Assembly: GCA_019116885.1 (NCBI GenBank)
Contig: DXAU01000030.1
Span: 141,193-205,192, forward strand
Direction of reading: 5' to 3'
DNA: 64,000 nucleotides
Source: Candidatus Mediterraneibacter pullistercoris
Lineage (GTDB): Bacteria > Bacillota > Clostridia > Lachnospirales > Lachnospiraceae
Shown here in pieces: positions 1-9,608 of the stretch (the stretch's first letter is position 1; every line of letters begins with the position of its first letter). The notes below the pieces were generated by a model. The model had not been told where the DNA came from. It saw nothing but the letters and a program-made list of their open reading frames with translations, and searched no databases. A program made the position numbers and the translations under genes.

Positions 1-364
1 TCCTGTCAAAGGCTCCGTCCCGGAATACATAGGAAGTGACGATCACATGACTTGCTCCTTCTTCCAGATATGCGGCCGCATTTTCCGCTGTAATGCCGCC
101 GCCGATCTGCATGCCGCCGGGATACGCCCTGAGCGCGTCAAGAGCCTGGCGTCTTGTCTCCCCGTAAAATTTAGAATCCCTGTGATTCAGCATGATAATG
201 TGGCCGCCTTTGAGTCCGTCTTCCCTGTAGAGACCGGCATAGAAGTCCGCCTCTTTCTTTGAGGCAAAATTCGTCTGCGCACTGTCTCCTTCATCCCTCA
301 GGCTTGCCCCAACGATCTGTTTTACCTGTCCGTTATGTATGTCTATGCATGGTCTGAATCTCAT
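1..364 (-). CDS. hisA: HisA, eukaryotic (His6) type phosphoribosylformimino-5-aminoimidazole carboxamide ribotide isomerase, C-terminus cut by window edge
   Basis: Hand translation of reverse complement from ATG at 364: [111 protein letters not shown]; matches the His6-type N-terminus (CIDxHNGxVKQIVGG, QxGGGI, VIVTS). Confidence 0.85.
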   Translation of the reverse strand, partial: MRFRPCIDIHNGQVKQIVGASLRDEGDSAQTNFASKKEADFYAGLYREDGLKGGHIIMLNHRDSKFYGETRRQALDALRAYPGGMQIGGGITAENAAAYLEEGASHVIVTSYVFRDGAFDR

Positions 365-446
365 ACTCTTATCTCCCGTCTCATCACTACAACTGCCGCA
401 GCACGGGGGAATCCCACGCTGCGGCAGCCGCTGTATTTTGTTGGAG

Positions 447-824
447 TTATTTCTGTGTGTTCCTGTTTGTCCCGTTATCTTCTGTCATCTCATCTGCAGC
501 CTGATCTATTCCGTCCGTCACATCGTCCGTAACTTTATCCACACCGTCTGTCACATCATTCACAGCGTCGTCCAGGATACCGTCCCCTTCTGTCGCGTCA
601 TTCATAGTCCGGTCATCTGTGCCTGATGTACTGGTGTTATTCCCGTTATTGTTATTCCCATTATTGTCATTCCCATTGTTGTCCGACGACGAGTTGTTGT
701 CCGCATTGTCTGTTGTTGACTGGTCTGCGCCATTGTCGGCGTTATTTTTGCTCCCGCATGCCGTTGTTCCGAAAAGGACGGACACGCACATCAGAAGCAG
801 AAGAAGTTTTTTCATTCTTTTCAT
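447..824 (-). CDS. Small lipoprotein with Asn/Asp-rich low-complexity region
   Basis: ORF 125 aa; signal peptide with lipobox LFGTTAC; N/D/G-rich tract then repeated [17 protein letters not shown] segment. Confidence 0.75.
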   Translation of the reverse strand: MKRMKKLLLLLMCVSVLFGTTACGSKNNADNGADQSTTDNADNNSSSDNNGNDNNGNNNNGNNTSTSGTDDRTMNDATEGDGILDDAVNDVTDGVDKVTDDVTDGIDQAADEMTEDNGTNRNTQK

Positions 825-911
825 AAGATAATCTCCCTTTCCATAAATATTATCGTACTTCTACTATCTGCACATTTTCATTATTTATGCATCAGGAGAA
901 TATTTTTTTAT

Positions 912-1757
912 TTATTTTGCGCTTCTTCGGAGTTTTTCCAGAGCCCGGGCCTCTATCTGTCTGACCCGCTCCCTTGTCACTCCGAGTTTCCCGCCGATCT
1001 CTTCAAGTGTGAGAGGTCTTTCCACTCCAAGCCCGTATCTCTGGCAGATCACTTCTCTCTCCCTGTCAGTGAGCTTCTGCAGGAGTTCCTGTACTTCTTC
1101 TTTCTCACCAAGAAGTTCCACAGCCTCTTCCGGAGTCGGCTCTGACCTGTCCTCCATCATATCTCCCAGGCTGTTTTCTCCGTCGTCTCCGACCGGAGTT
1201 TCCAGAGAGACCGGACTTTGCAGATAATTGATGATGTTTTTTACGTCTTCTTCTGATTTGTCCCCCAGTTTCTCCGCGATCTCTTTTGGAGTCGCATCCC
1301 GTCCCAGCATCTGCTGGAGCTCTAAGGCCGTTTTCTGTACACGCTTCATATTCTCCGCCACATGTACCGGGATGCGGATCTCCCTCGACTGCTGGTCGAT
1401 TGCCCGCTGCATGGCTTCTTTGATCCACCATGACGCATAAGTGGAGAAACGGTTTTCTTTCGTATAGTCATACTTCTCCACTGCGCGCATCAGCCCCATA
1501 TTTCCTTCCTGGATCAGATCCATAAGAGGCATGCCTCTCCCGGTATAATGTTTTGCAAGAGAGACGACCAGTCTCAGATTCCCCTCGGACAGCTTCTTTT
1601 TCGCAGCAGCGTCTCCTGATGCGCTCTGTCTTCCCAACTCTCTTTCTTCCTCTTCACTCAGGAGCGGGATCTGGCTGATCTCATTCAGATAGATCTGCAG
1701 CGGTCCTGACATCTGCTCCTCTGACTTTTGCTGTTCTTTTTCCATGTCCAAATACAC
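912..1757 (-). CDS. Sigma-70 family RNA polymerase sigma factor (RpoD-like, short, lacks region 1.1)
   Basis: 281 aa; region 2 ([37 protein letters not shown]...[17 protein letters not shown]) and region 4 ([29 protein letters not shown]). Confidence 0.93.
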   Translation of the reverse strand: MYLDMEKEQQKSEEQMSGPLQIYLNEISQIPLLSEEEERELGRQSASGDAAAKKKLSEGNLRLVVSLAKHYTGRGMPLMDLIQEGNMGLMRAVEKYDYTKENRFSTYASWWIKEAMQRAIDQQSREIRIPVHVAENMKRVQKTALELQQMLGRDATPKEIAEKLGDKSEEDVKNIINYLQSPVSLETPVGDDGENSLGDMMEDRSEPTPEEAVELLGEKEEVQELLQKLTDREREVICQRYGLGVERPLTLEEIGGKLGVTRERVRQIEARALEKLRRSAK

Positions 1758-1762
1758 CTTTT

Positions 1763-3715
1763 CTATAGTTTTTCAGTAATCTCTCCATTTCTGTATGCTG
1801 CGAGGAGCCGTTCCAGATCTTTGATCTGCTCCTTGAGTTCCCGGCCTGTGTCCGTATCACCCACAAGAATCCGGTCATGCGCTCTCTGGACAACAGTAAG
1901 TTCAGAGTGGATATCATTTTCTTTCACGATCGCCGCTTCCGTGGATTCAAACGGTTCATGGGCGACGAGGAGAAGTCCGTACGAGTTGTAGATGAGCGTG
2001 TATCCCGCGATCCCAGTCTCTTTCTGATATGCCCGGGAGAATCCTCCATCGATGACCATAACCTTGCCGCCGCATTTGACCGGGCTCTCTCCGTCTTTTC
2101 TCTTAACCGGCACATGGCCGTTCACGATATGGCCGTAAGATGGATCAAGTCCGAATTCCCTCATGATATCATCGATCACTCTCTCGTTTTCTATGTAAGA
2201 ATAATACGGGTTCTTCTTCTCTATATGCGTCTCTTTCTCCGCAATAAAATAACGCTCAAAGGTGGCCATTCTGTTCTTCCCGAACAGCGGAGAATCCGGA
2301 TGGAGCCAGATATACCACATGATATCCCTGCCGTCCTCCCTCTCTTTGTCATCAAGTGCGAAAAAGCCTTTTCTCACATAGGTGTCCAGTGTATCATAAA
2401 GCTCTCTTCCGCGATATGTCCTGCCGTAGATCTCCGTCTCTTTGAGTCTTCCATCCTCGTCCAGCGGCACGCATCCGTGATAGAGAAGATTGTCGTTGTG
2501 CACCTTATAGAGACTGCCTTTTGCGAGCAGGAAACGCATGTGGCGCTGGAGTTTCTCACAGTTGATAAACGCTTTCTCCAGACGTTCCATGATCTCCTCT
2601 TCCTCATCTGTCAGAGCATATGGATCTTTGGGGTCTATCGTTGGGAAGTTCGTATCCAGGAGCCTGTATTCCCTGCCATCCAGCAGGATCGTTCCCTTTT
2701 CATAGTCGATTCTGTGCAGGAGCGCTCTGTTCTCAAGGTGGAAGCTCTTCTGTCTCTCTATGATCTGTCCCTCTGCTTTGAACTGTATGATTGAGATCGC
2801 CTTGTGGATGCGGAGGTTCATCTGCATCTCTTCCGATTCCGGATAGCCTGCTGCCTTGAGTTTAAAGCAGGTACACGGATCATCTCTGTACACCTTAAGC
2901 GCAAATGTGGCCAGGGGGAGCAGGTTGATGCCGTATCCCTCTTCCAGAATGTCAAGGTTGCCATAACGGGCACAGATACGGATCGCATTGGCGATGCATC
3001 CCCTCTGCCCGGCAGCCGCTCCCATCCAGAGGACATCATGGTTTCCCCACTGGATATCCAGTGAATGGCAGGTCATCAGCTTGTCCATGATGATATGCGG
3101 TCCCGGTCCCCTGTCATAGATATCTCCCACAATATGAAGATGATCCACGACAAGTCTCTGGATCAACTCTGAAATCGCAACGATGAAGTCTTCTGCCCTG
3201 CCGATTCTTATGATTGTTGAAATGATCTCATTATAATAGGACTCTTTGTCGCTGACTTCCGCCTTTTCTGTGATAAGTTCTTCTATCACATAGGCAAAAT
3301 CTTTCGGGAGCGCCTTTCTCACTTTCGACCGGGTGTACTTGCTCGCCGCCCTCTTGCTTACTTCTATCAGCAGATACAGATGGACACGGTACCAGTCTTC
3401 CATATTTGTTTCCGTCTTTTTGATCATATCGGTCCGCTGCTTCGGATAGTAGATCAGTGTGGCCAGCGATTTCTTGTCACGAATACTCATCGTATTGCCG
3501 AACACATCATCGATCTTTCGGCGCACAGAGCCGGAGCCGTTTTTTAGCACATGTGAAAATGCCTCGTACTCTCCGTGCACATCTGTCAGAAAATGCTCCG
3601 TCCCTTTCGGCAGGTTCAGAATTGACTGAAGGTTGATGATCTCCGTGGATGCTGCCGCAATTGTCGGATACAGATCCGACAGACGCTCCAGATACCTGGT
3701 CTCAAGATTTTTCAT
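1763..3715 (-). CDS. fbp: Fructose-1,6-bisphosphatase, class III (Firmicutes type)
   Basis: 650 aa; [65 protein letters not shown]. Confidence 0.95.
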   Translation of the reverse strand: MKNLETRYLERLSDLYPTIAAASTEIINLQSILNLPKGTEHFLTDVHGEYEAFSHVLKNGSGSVRRKIDDVFGNTMSIRDKKSLATLIYYPKQRTDMIKKTETNMEDWYRVHLYLLIEVSKRAASKYTRSKVRKALPKDFAYVIEELITEKAEVSDKESYYNEIISTIIRIGRAEDFIVAISELIQRLVVDHLHIVGDIYDRGPGPHIIMDKLMTCHSLDIQWGNHDVLWMGAAAGQRGCIANAIRICARYGNLDILEEGYGINLLPLATFALKVYRDDPCTCFKLKAAGYPESEEMQMNLRIHKAISIIQFKAEGQIIERQKSFHLENRALLHRIDYEKGTILLDGREYRLLDTNFPTIDPKDPYALTDEEEEIMERLEKAFINCEKLQRHMRFLLAKGSLYKVHNDNLLYHGCVPLDEDGRLKETEIYGRTYRGRELYDTLDTYVRKGFFALDDKEREDGRDIMWYIWLHPDSPLFGKNRMATFERYFIAEKETHIEKKNPYYSYIENERVIDDIMREFGLDPSYGHIVNGHVPVKRKDGESPVKCGGKVMVIDGGFSRAYQKETGIAGYTLIYNSYGLLLVAHEPFESTEAAIVKENDIHSELTVVQRAHDRILVGDTDTGRELKEQIKDLERLLAAYRNGEITEKL

Positions 3716-3757
3716 TTCTTCCTCCCAAAATCAGACCTGAATCATGGTTCTTCCGTC

Positions 3758-4516
3758 TCACACCCCGACAACATCCCCCATATCGTACATGCCTGCTGCC
3801 TTTCCTGCGAGGAATTTGCCTGCCTCGACAGCGCCTTTTGCAAATACGCTCCTCGAGTATGCTGTGTGGGTGAATTCAATGACTTCATCGGTTCCGGCGA
3901 ATATCACCTCGTGATTTCCCACGATCGTTCCGCCGCGGACAGCCGAGAGTCCGATCTCTTTTTTATCCCTCTTCTGGCGCACCTGGCTTCTGTCATATAC
4001 ATAGTGATACTCTCCGCCCAGCGCGTCATTGACGGAATCCGCGAGTGCAAGCGCCGTGCCGCTGGGCGCATCCAGCTTCTGATTGTGATGGCGCTCCACA
4101 ATCTCAATGTCGTATCCAGCAGGTGCGAGCACCTTTGCCGCATTTTGCAGGAGTTTCAGGAGCAGATTGATGCCAAGCGACATATTCGCAGATTTCAGGA
4201 CTGCGATCTTTTTTGAAGCCTGTTCTACTTTCTGAAGCTGACCTTCATCGAGCCCTGTCGTACACAGGACGAGCGGGAGCTTTTTCTCCACGCAGTAGTC
4301 CAGAAGTCTGTCGACTGCTTTTGCCGTGGAAAAGTCTATCACAACATCCACATCCACGTCGCATTTTCCGATGGAATCAAACACCGGATATTCATTCGGT
4401 ACATCTGTGTAAGCGTCCACGCCGGCAGCGATCGCGGCGTTCTCATCACCTTTTACGATCTCGGTAATCATTCTTCCCATTTTGCCGTTGCATCCATGCA
4501 TCAAAAATTTTATCAT
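3758..4516 (-). CDS. dapB: 4-hydroxy-tetrahydrodipicolinate reductase
   Basis: 252 aa; MHGCNGKMGRMI, E(I)VERHHNQKLDAPSGTAL, RGGTIVGNHEVIFAG. Confidence 0.96.
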   Translation of the reverse strand: MIKFLMHGCNGKMGRMITEIVKGDENAAIAAGVDAYTDVPNEYPVFDSIGKCDVDVDVVIDFSTAKAVDRLLDYCVEKKLPLVLCTTGLDEGQLQKVEQASKKIAVLKSANMSLGINLLLKLLQNAAKVLAPAGYDIEIVERHHNQKLDAPSGTALALADSVNDALGGEYHYVYDRSQVRQKRDKKEIGLSAVRGGTIVGNHEVIFAGTDEVIEFTHTAYSRSVFAKGAVEAGKFLAGKAAGMYDMGDVVGV

Positions 4517-4601
4517 TGTCTTGTCCTCCTGTAGTCCTCATTCTATACTGACACTAAAATCCCGCGTCACACGGCGATCCTGTCTGCTGTCAAATATAAA
4601 T

Positions 4602-4645
4602 AAGGATATCATATCTGAGAGTCAACCTCAATATATGATATCCTT
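4602..4645 (-). terminator. Hairpin downstream of SSB-like gene
   Basis: 13-bp perfect inverted repeat aaggatatcatat / atatgatatcctt between the SSB-like gene and dapB. Confidence 0.6.
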
Positions 4646-4659
4646 TTAACAATCACACA

Positions 4660-5289
4660 TTACTCTTCTATACATTCCAGCTTGCTGACGGAAACTTCAT
4701 ATGCTGTCCGTGTCTGCGTCTCTGTCTCTGAGAGTTTCTTCACGTATTCACGGCTCTGGATACGCCCCAGTATTCTCACATGTTCGCCCACTTCAAATCC
4801 GGATGCATATCTGGCGTTTCTGCCCCAGCAGATACACGGTATATAATCTGATTTTCCATACGGACGGTTGACTGCAAGCAGAAGATCTGCTATCTCACGC
4901 CCCAGGGGGGTCTTCCGGTACACCGGACGTTTGCACATATAGCCCTCAAGCAGAATGTGATTGGTCCTTGCCCCGTCCGGCTCTTCTTCCACAAACTCGA
5001 TCTCCCGCGCGAACACGGACAGGACGAGCCGGTTCCTCTGTTCCTCATGGCGGTTGTACGAGCGGAACTGTCCCGTTACCATGATGCACCGGTTCCTGTA
5101 ATCCTCCGTAACATCGATCAGCCGCTCCGACACCATGACCGGAATCCTGTCATTTGAACTGCTCAGTCTCCTGACAAGAATATCTACCATATAGAATCCT
5201 TCTCCAAACACCTCGTGGCTGTATGTAAACTCCGACACCACGGTTCCTATGACTGTTACCTGATTGTTCTCAATGATCTTATCTGACAT
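4660..5289 (-). CDS. Single-stranded DNA-binding protein-like, two tandem OB-fold segments
   Basis: 209 aa; N-half (QVTVIGTVVSEFTYSHEVFGEGFYMVDILVRRLS...) and C-half (HILLEGYMCKRPVYRKTPLGREIADLLLAVNR...YIPCICWGRNARYAS) both SSB/PriB-like. Confidence 0.75.
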   Translation of the reverse strand: MSDKIIENNQVTVIGTVVSEFTYSHEVFGEGFYMVDILVRRLSSSNDRIPVMVSERLIDVTEDYRNRCIMVTGQFRSYNRHEEQRNRLVLSVFAREIEFVEEEPDGARTNHILLEGYMCKRPVYRKTPLGREIADLLLAVNRPYGKSDYIPCICWGRNARYASGFEVGEHVRILGRIQSREYVKKLSETETQTRTAYEVSVSKLECIEE

Positions 5290-5508
5290 AATCTGTAGTT
5301 CTCCCTTCCTCTTCCTGGTATTTTAGAGTCACTACTAAATGTATGATTCTTTTCACCGCTTTAGAACCAGTCTGTCCAGAAATCGTTCGACATATTTCCA
5401 CTGTTTTTGAACACATATTTATATATTGTAAAATGCAGATTATATGATAGAATAAGGAAGTTACAGTTGTGTAATGATATATCAATATAAGGAAAGAGTG
5501 CAGTTATT

Positions 5509-7335
5509 ATGAATACAAAACGTGAAGATGTAAGAAATATCGCCATCATAGCCCACGTCGATCACGGCAAGACGACACTGGTCGACGAGCTGTTAAAACA
5601 AAGCGGCGTTTTCCGGGAGAATCAGGAAGTAGCGGAACGCGTCATGGATTCCAACGACATTGAGCGGGAACGGGGCATCACGATCCTCTCAAAAAACACT
5701 GCCGTACACTACAACGGCGTGAAGATCAATATCATCGATACCCCGGGCCATGCTGATTTCGGCGGCGAAGTGGAGCGTGTGCTCAAGATGGTGAACGGCG
5801 TCATCCTTGTCGTGGACGCCTTTGAAGGAGCTATGCCCCAGACAAAATTCGTACTCAGGAAAGCGCTGGAATTAGATCTTCCGGTAATCGTATGCATCAA
5901 CAAGATCGACCGGCCGGAAGCGCGTCCGGACGATGTAATCGATGAAGTACTGGAACTCTTCATCGATCTTGGCGCATCCGACGACCAGCTTGAATGTCCG
6001 TTCGTCTACGCGTCAGCAAAAGCCGGTGTGGCAGTACTGGACCTCTCCGACGAAGAGCGGGATATGAAACCTCTCTTCGAGACGATTCTCAGCTATATTC
6101 CTGCTCCCGAGGGCGATCCCGACGCGCCTACACAGGTCCTTATCAGCACCATCGACTACAACGAATACGTAGGCCGGATCGGCATTGGCAAAGTCGACAA
6201 CGGCACAATCGCAGTCAATCAGGAGATGGTCCTTGTGAACCACCATGACCCGGACAAGCAGGAAAAAGTAAAGATCAGCCGTCTCTATGAATTCGACGGT
6301 CTGGACAAAGTGGAGGTCAAAGAGGCTTCCATCGGCTCTATCGTGGCGATATCCGGCATATCCGGCATATCTATCGGAGATACACTCTGCTCTCCGGAAA
6401 ACCCGGAGCCTCTCCCGTTCCAGAAGATCTCAGAGCCGACGATCGCCATGCAGTTTATTGTAAACGACAGTCCGTTCGCCGGTCAGGAAGGAAAATACGT
6501 AACTTCCCGCCACTTAAGGGACCGTCTTTTACGCGAGCTCAATACTGACGTCAGTCTGCGCGTCGAAGAAATGGATAATACTGACAGCTTCAAAGTATCC
6601 GGCCGCGGGGAACTCCATCTCTCCGTCCTGATCGAAAACATGCGCAGAGAGGGATACGAGTTTGCTGTGAGCAAAGCGGAAGTCCTGTATAAAACAGATG
6701 AAAACGGCCAGAAACTCGAACCCGTAGAAGCCGCCTTCATCGATGTCCCGGATGAGTTCACCGGAGTCGTAATCGAAAAACTCGGTCAGAGGAAAGGAGA
6801 ACTCCGTAATATGAGCGCTTCAAACGGCGGCTATACCCGTCTGGAATTCTCAATCCCCGCCAGAGGTCTGATCGGGTACCGGGGTGAATTTCTGACGGAC
6901 ACAAAAGGAAACGGGATACTGAATACCAGTTTTGACGGATATGTGCCATACAAGGGAGACATCCAGTACCGCAAGCAGGGCTCTCTGATTGCTTTTGAGA
7001 CCGGGGAGTCTGTCACTTACGGATTGTACAGCGCCCAGGAGCGTGGTACACTGTTCATAGGACCCGGAGAAAAAGTATATGCCGGCATGGTCATCGGTCA
7101 GAATGGAAAATCAGAAGACATCGAGCTCAACGTCTGCAAGACGAAACATCTGACCAACACGCGTTCCTCCGGCGCCGACGAAGCGCTCCGCCTTACGCCT
7201 CCCCGCATCTTAACTCTGGAACAGGCGCTTGACTTTATCGATACGGACGAACTGCTCGAAGTAACCCCGAAGTCTCTGCGCATCCGCAAGAAGATCCTCG
7301 ATTCAAGGATGCGCAGGCGCAGCAATATGAAATGA
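5509..7335 (+). CDS. typA: Translational GTPase TypA/BipA
   Basis: 608 aa; AHVDHGKTTLVDELL, RGITILSKNTAV, DTPGHADFGGEVERVL, conserved BipA C-terminus. Confidence 0.97.
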   Translation: MNTKREDVRNIAIIAHVDHGKTTLVDELLKQSGVFRENQEVAERVMDSNDIERERGITILSKNTAVHYNGVKINIIDTPGHADFGGEVERVLKMVNGVILVVDAFEGAMPQTKFVLRKALELDLPVIVCINKIDRPEARPDDVIDEVLELFIDLGASDDQLECPFVYASAKAGVAVLDLSDEERDMKPLFETILSYIPAPEGDPDAPTQVLISTIDYNEYVGRIGIGKVDNGTIAVNQEMVLVNHHDPDKQEKVKISRLYEFDGLDKVEVKEASIGSIVAISGISGISIGDTLCSPENPEPLPFQKISEPTIAMQFIVNDSPFAGQEGKYVTSRHLRDRLLRELNTDVSLRVEEMDNTDSFKVSGRGELHLSVLIENMRREGYEFAVSKAEVLYKTDENGQKLEPVEAAFIDVPDEFTGVVIEKLGQRKGELRNMSASNGGYTRLEFSIPARGLIGYRGEFLTDTKGNGILNTSFDGYVPYKGDIQYRKQGSLIAFETGESVTYGLYSAQERGTLFIGPGEKVYAGMVIGQNGKSEDIELNVCKTKHLTNTRSSGADEALRLTPPRILTLEQALDFIDTDELLEVTPKSLRIRKKILDSRMRRRSNMK

Positions 7336-7393
7336 TGCAGGACACAGCGCTCCCCAGGCATTGTTTCACACAAGCATACACAAGGAGAAATTT

Positions 7394-8008
7394 ATGGAGA
7401 AATATGCACGCTTTATCTTGAAACACCTGACGAAGATCATGGAGTTTGTCATCGCCGCACTTCTGGCCTGCGGTATCGTGATCATGATCGTCCAGCTCAT
7501 TTTTTCGATCGGAGAGCTGCCGGATCTGAATACTTACCCGAACTATGATGATCTGCTCACCTCGTGCTTTAATCTGATCATCGGGGTGGAGCTGATCCGT
7601 ATGCTGTATCTGCATACGCCGATCACAGTATTCGAGATCCTGCTGTTCGCCATCGCCCGCCAGGTCATCATCGGCCATTCTTCTCCTCTGAACAGTCTCA
7701 TCGGCGTTGTCGCCATTGCGATCTTGTTTGCTACGAGGAAATTTCTGTTCACTACTTTCGATGAGATTGAGAAGACCATCTTCCGCTCCTCTCAGAAGGT
7801 ATATCAGATCAACAAACTGTTCCATCTGGAGATCCCTTTTAATGACAGGAGCGATACCCTGCTGGACGTCCTCCTGCGCAAGATGAAGGAAGACGATACC
7901 GAACCCGGGATCGGGGCATGCGCGTATTTTACAGATCTTGCCCTCCGCATCGCCAAGATAAACAACGGAAAAATCACACGGATCGAGGTGATTCGTTCTA
8001 TACATTGA
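7394..8008 (+). CDS. PsiE-family-like membrane protein
   Basis: ORF starts at 7361, likely start MEKYARF at 7394; four hydrophobic segments, PsiE-like layout with cytoplasmic C-terminal extension. Confidence 0.6.
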   Translation: MEKYARFILKHLTKIMEFVIAALLACGIVIMIVQLIFSIGELPDLNTYPNYDDLLTSCFNLIIGVELIRMLYLHTPITVFEILLFAIARQVIIGHSSPLNSLIGVVAIAILFATRKFLFTTFDEIEKTIFRSSQKVYQINKLFHLEIPFNDRSDTLLDVLLRKMKEDDTEPGIGACAYFTDLALRIAKINNGKITRIEVIRSIH

Positions 8009-8096
8009 CAGCGTTCCATGTTATAATATTTACATAATACATACACATATTTATCACATGTTTATGTAGAATATGAACAAAAAGGAGTTGAACCGT

Positions 8097-8654
8097 ATGA
8101 ATTTTATCATCAGTGGAAAAAACATCGAAGTAACACAAGGGCTCAGAGACGCAATTGAGCAGAAATTGGGGAAACTTGAGAGGTACTTCACTCCTGAAAC
8201 AGAAATCACCGTAACCCTGAGTGTAGAGAAGGAACGCCAGAAGATCGAAGTGACGATCCCCGTCAAAGGAAACATCATCCGTTCAGAGCAGACAAGCAGC
8301 GACATGTATGTATCCATCGATCTCGTGGAAGAGATCATTGAGCGCCAGCTCCGCAAATATAAAAACAAGCTGGTTGCAAAAAATCAGGGGCATCCCACCT
8401 CAGCGGTACCGACTGGCAGCATCCGGAAAGAGTTCATTGATTCTGAAGATGACTCTCCGGAAAACGACGAGATACGCATCGTACGCACAAAAAAATTCGG
8501 TATCAAACCTATGTATCCGGAAGACGCCTGCATCCAGATGGAACTTTTAGGCCATAGCTTCTTCGTCTTCTCCAATGCAGAGACAGAAGAAGTCAACGTA
8601 GTCTACAAAAGAAAAGACGGTTCTTTCGGACTGATCGAGCCTGAATTCTCATAA
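8097..8654 (+). CDS. hpf: Ribosome hibernation promoting factor, long form
   Basis: MNFIISGKNIEVTQGLRDAIEQKLGKLERYF... plus C-terminal domain VRTKKFGIKPMYPEDACIQMELLGHSFFVFSNAETEEVNVVYKRKDGSFGLIEP. Confidence 0.95.
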   Translation: MNFIISGKNIEVTQGLRDAIEQKLGKLERYFTPETEITVTLSVEKERQKIEVTIPVKGNIIRSEQTSSDMYVSIDLVEEIIERQLRKYKNKLVAKNQGHPTSAVPTGSIRKEFIDSEDDSPENDEIRIVRTKKFGIKPMYPEDACIQMELLGHSFFVFSNAETEEVNVVYKRKDGSFGLIEPEFS

Positions 8655-8666
8655 ACGGCACACAGC

Positions 8667-8706
8667 CAGGACGGACAGTGCATCGCCACTGCCCGTCCTG
8701 TTTTTT
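8667..8706 (+). terminator. Rho-independent terminator of hpf
   Basis: caggacggacagtg-catcgc-cactgcccgtcctg (14-bp stem, 1 mismatch) followed by TTTTTT. Confidence 0.85.
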
Positions 8707-8734
8707 GCAATATGCCTTTCGGCACTTATGGTTA

Positions 8735-9391
8735 TTATATTCTGACCGCTTCTGCCGGCTCCGTAAACCAGCACTCTTCTTTTTCTTCTATAAATGCCTG
8801 AGCGTTCGTTCCTTCCGTGATCTCTTTTTTTAAAAGCTCCAGATCTTTCTCTGGTACGATCACATGAATTTCCACCTTGTCGCTGTAAATGATATCTTCT
8901 GTGCGTACCCCCATCTGTGCTGTCAGATACTGGATTCTGCCCAGACCTGTGTAATCTGTGATGATATCCAGCCTGATTCCTCGTATTCTCGTAACAATTT
9001 CTGTATTTGAAAGTCCTTCAGCCACTGCGGCAGTATATGCCCGGACAAGGCCGCCGGTCCCAAGGAGGGTGCCGCCGAAATATCTTGTGACCACCGCCAG
9101 TACATTTGTAAGGTTTCTGCCCCTGAGCGCCTCCAGCATCGGTTTGCCTGCAGTCCCTGCGGGCTCGCCGTCATCACTCATTCTCTCAGACGGCGGTCCG
9201 CCGTCTGTACCGCCGATTATATACGCCCAGCAGTGATGCCTGGCGTCCCAGTATCTTTTTTTCACCTTTTCCAGAATGCCGGACACATCACCCTCTGTTG
9301 AAACAGGAAAAATATCAGCAATAAAACGGGATTTCTTCTCCACGATCTCCCCGCTTCCCTCACCGTTTACCGTATGATAACTCTCCACCAT
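8735..9391 (-). CDS. YigZ/IMPACT family protein
   Basis: 218 aa; KKSRFIADIFPV, DARHHCWAYIIG, SDDGEPAGTAGKPMLEAL, VTRYFGGTLLGTGGLVRAYTAAV. Confidence 0.93.
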   Translation of the reverse strand: MVESYHTVNGEGSGEIVEKKSRFIADIFPVSTEGDVSGILEKVKKRYWDARHHCWAYIIGGTDGGPPSERMSDDGEPAGTAGKPMLEALRGRNLTNVLAVVTRYFGGTLLGTGGLVRAYTAAVAEGLSNTEIVTRIRGIRLDIITDYTGLGRIQYLTAQMGVRTEDIIYSDKVEIHVIVPEKDLELLKKEITEGTNAQAFIEEKEECWFTEPAEAVRI

Positions 9392-9608
9392 CCACTATGC
9401 TCTCCTCTCCTGTCAGCATGATCTCAGGGTTTCCTGCCTGTACCTTCCCAGATGACTCTACTATATCAGATAGAACTGATGTGCACAAGAAAAACGGGAA
9501 TACTGTTTCAAAAGAATTTATGTAGAAAATATGAAGATTTCATTTTTATCTTTATTTAGAACACCATATTTGATATAATCATATAAGTTGAAAAGGAGGA
9601 TGTGATTC

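Noticed and set aside
393-427. Hairpin ctgccgcagc...gctgcggcag between the lipoprotein gene and hisA
   Set aside because: Stem is clear but there is no T-tract on either side; left unclassified rather than called a terminator.
1877-2794. 305-aa + strand ORF
   Set aside because: Lies wholly antisense to the well-supported class III fbp; shadow ORF with no recognisable domain.
7235-8005. 256-aa minus-strand ORF
   Set aside because: Antisense to the typA 3' end and the PsiE-like gene; composition typical of a shadow frame.
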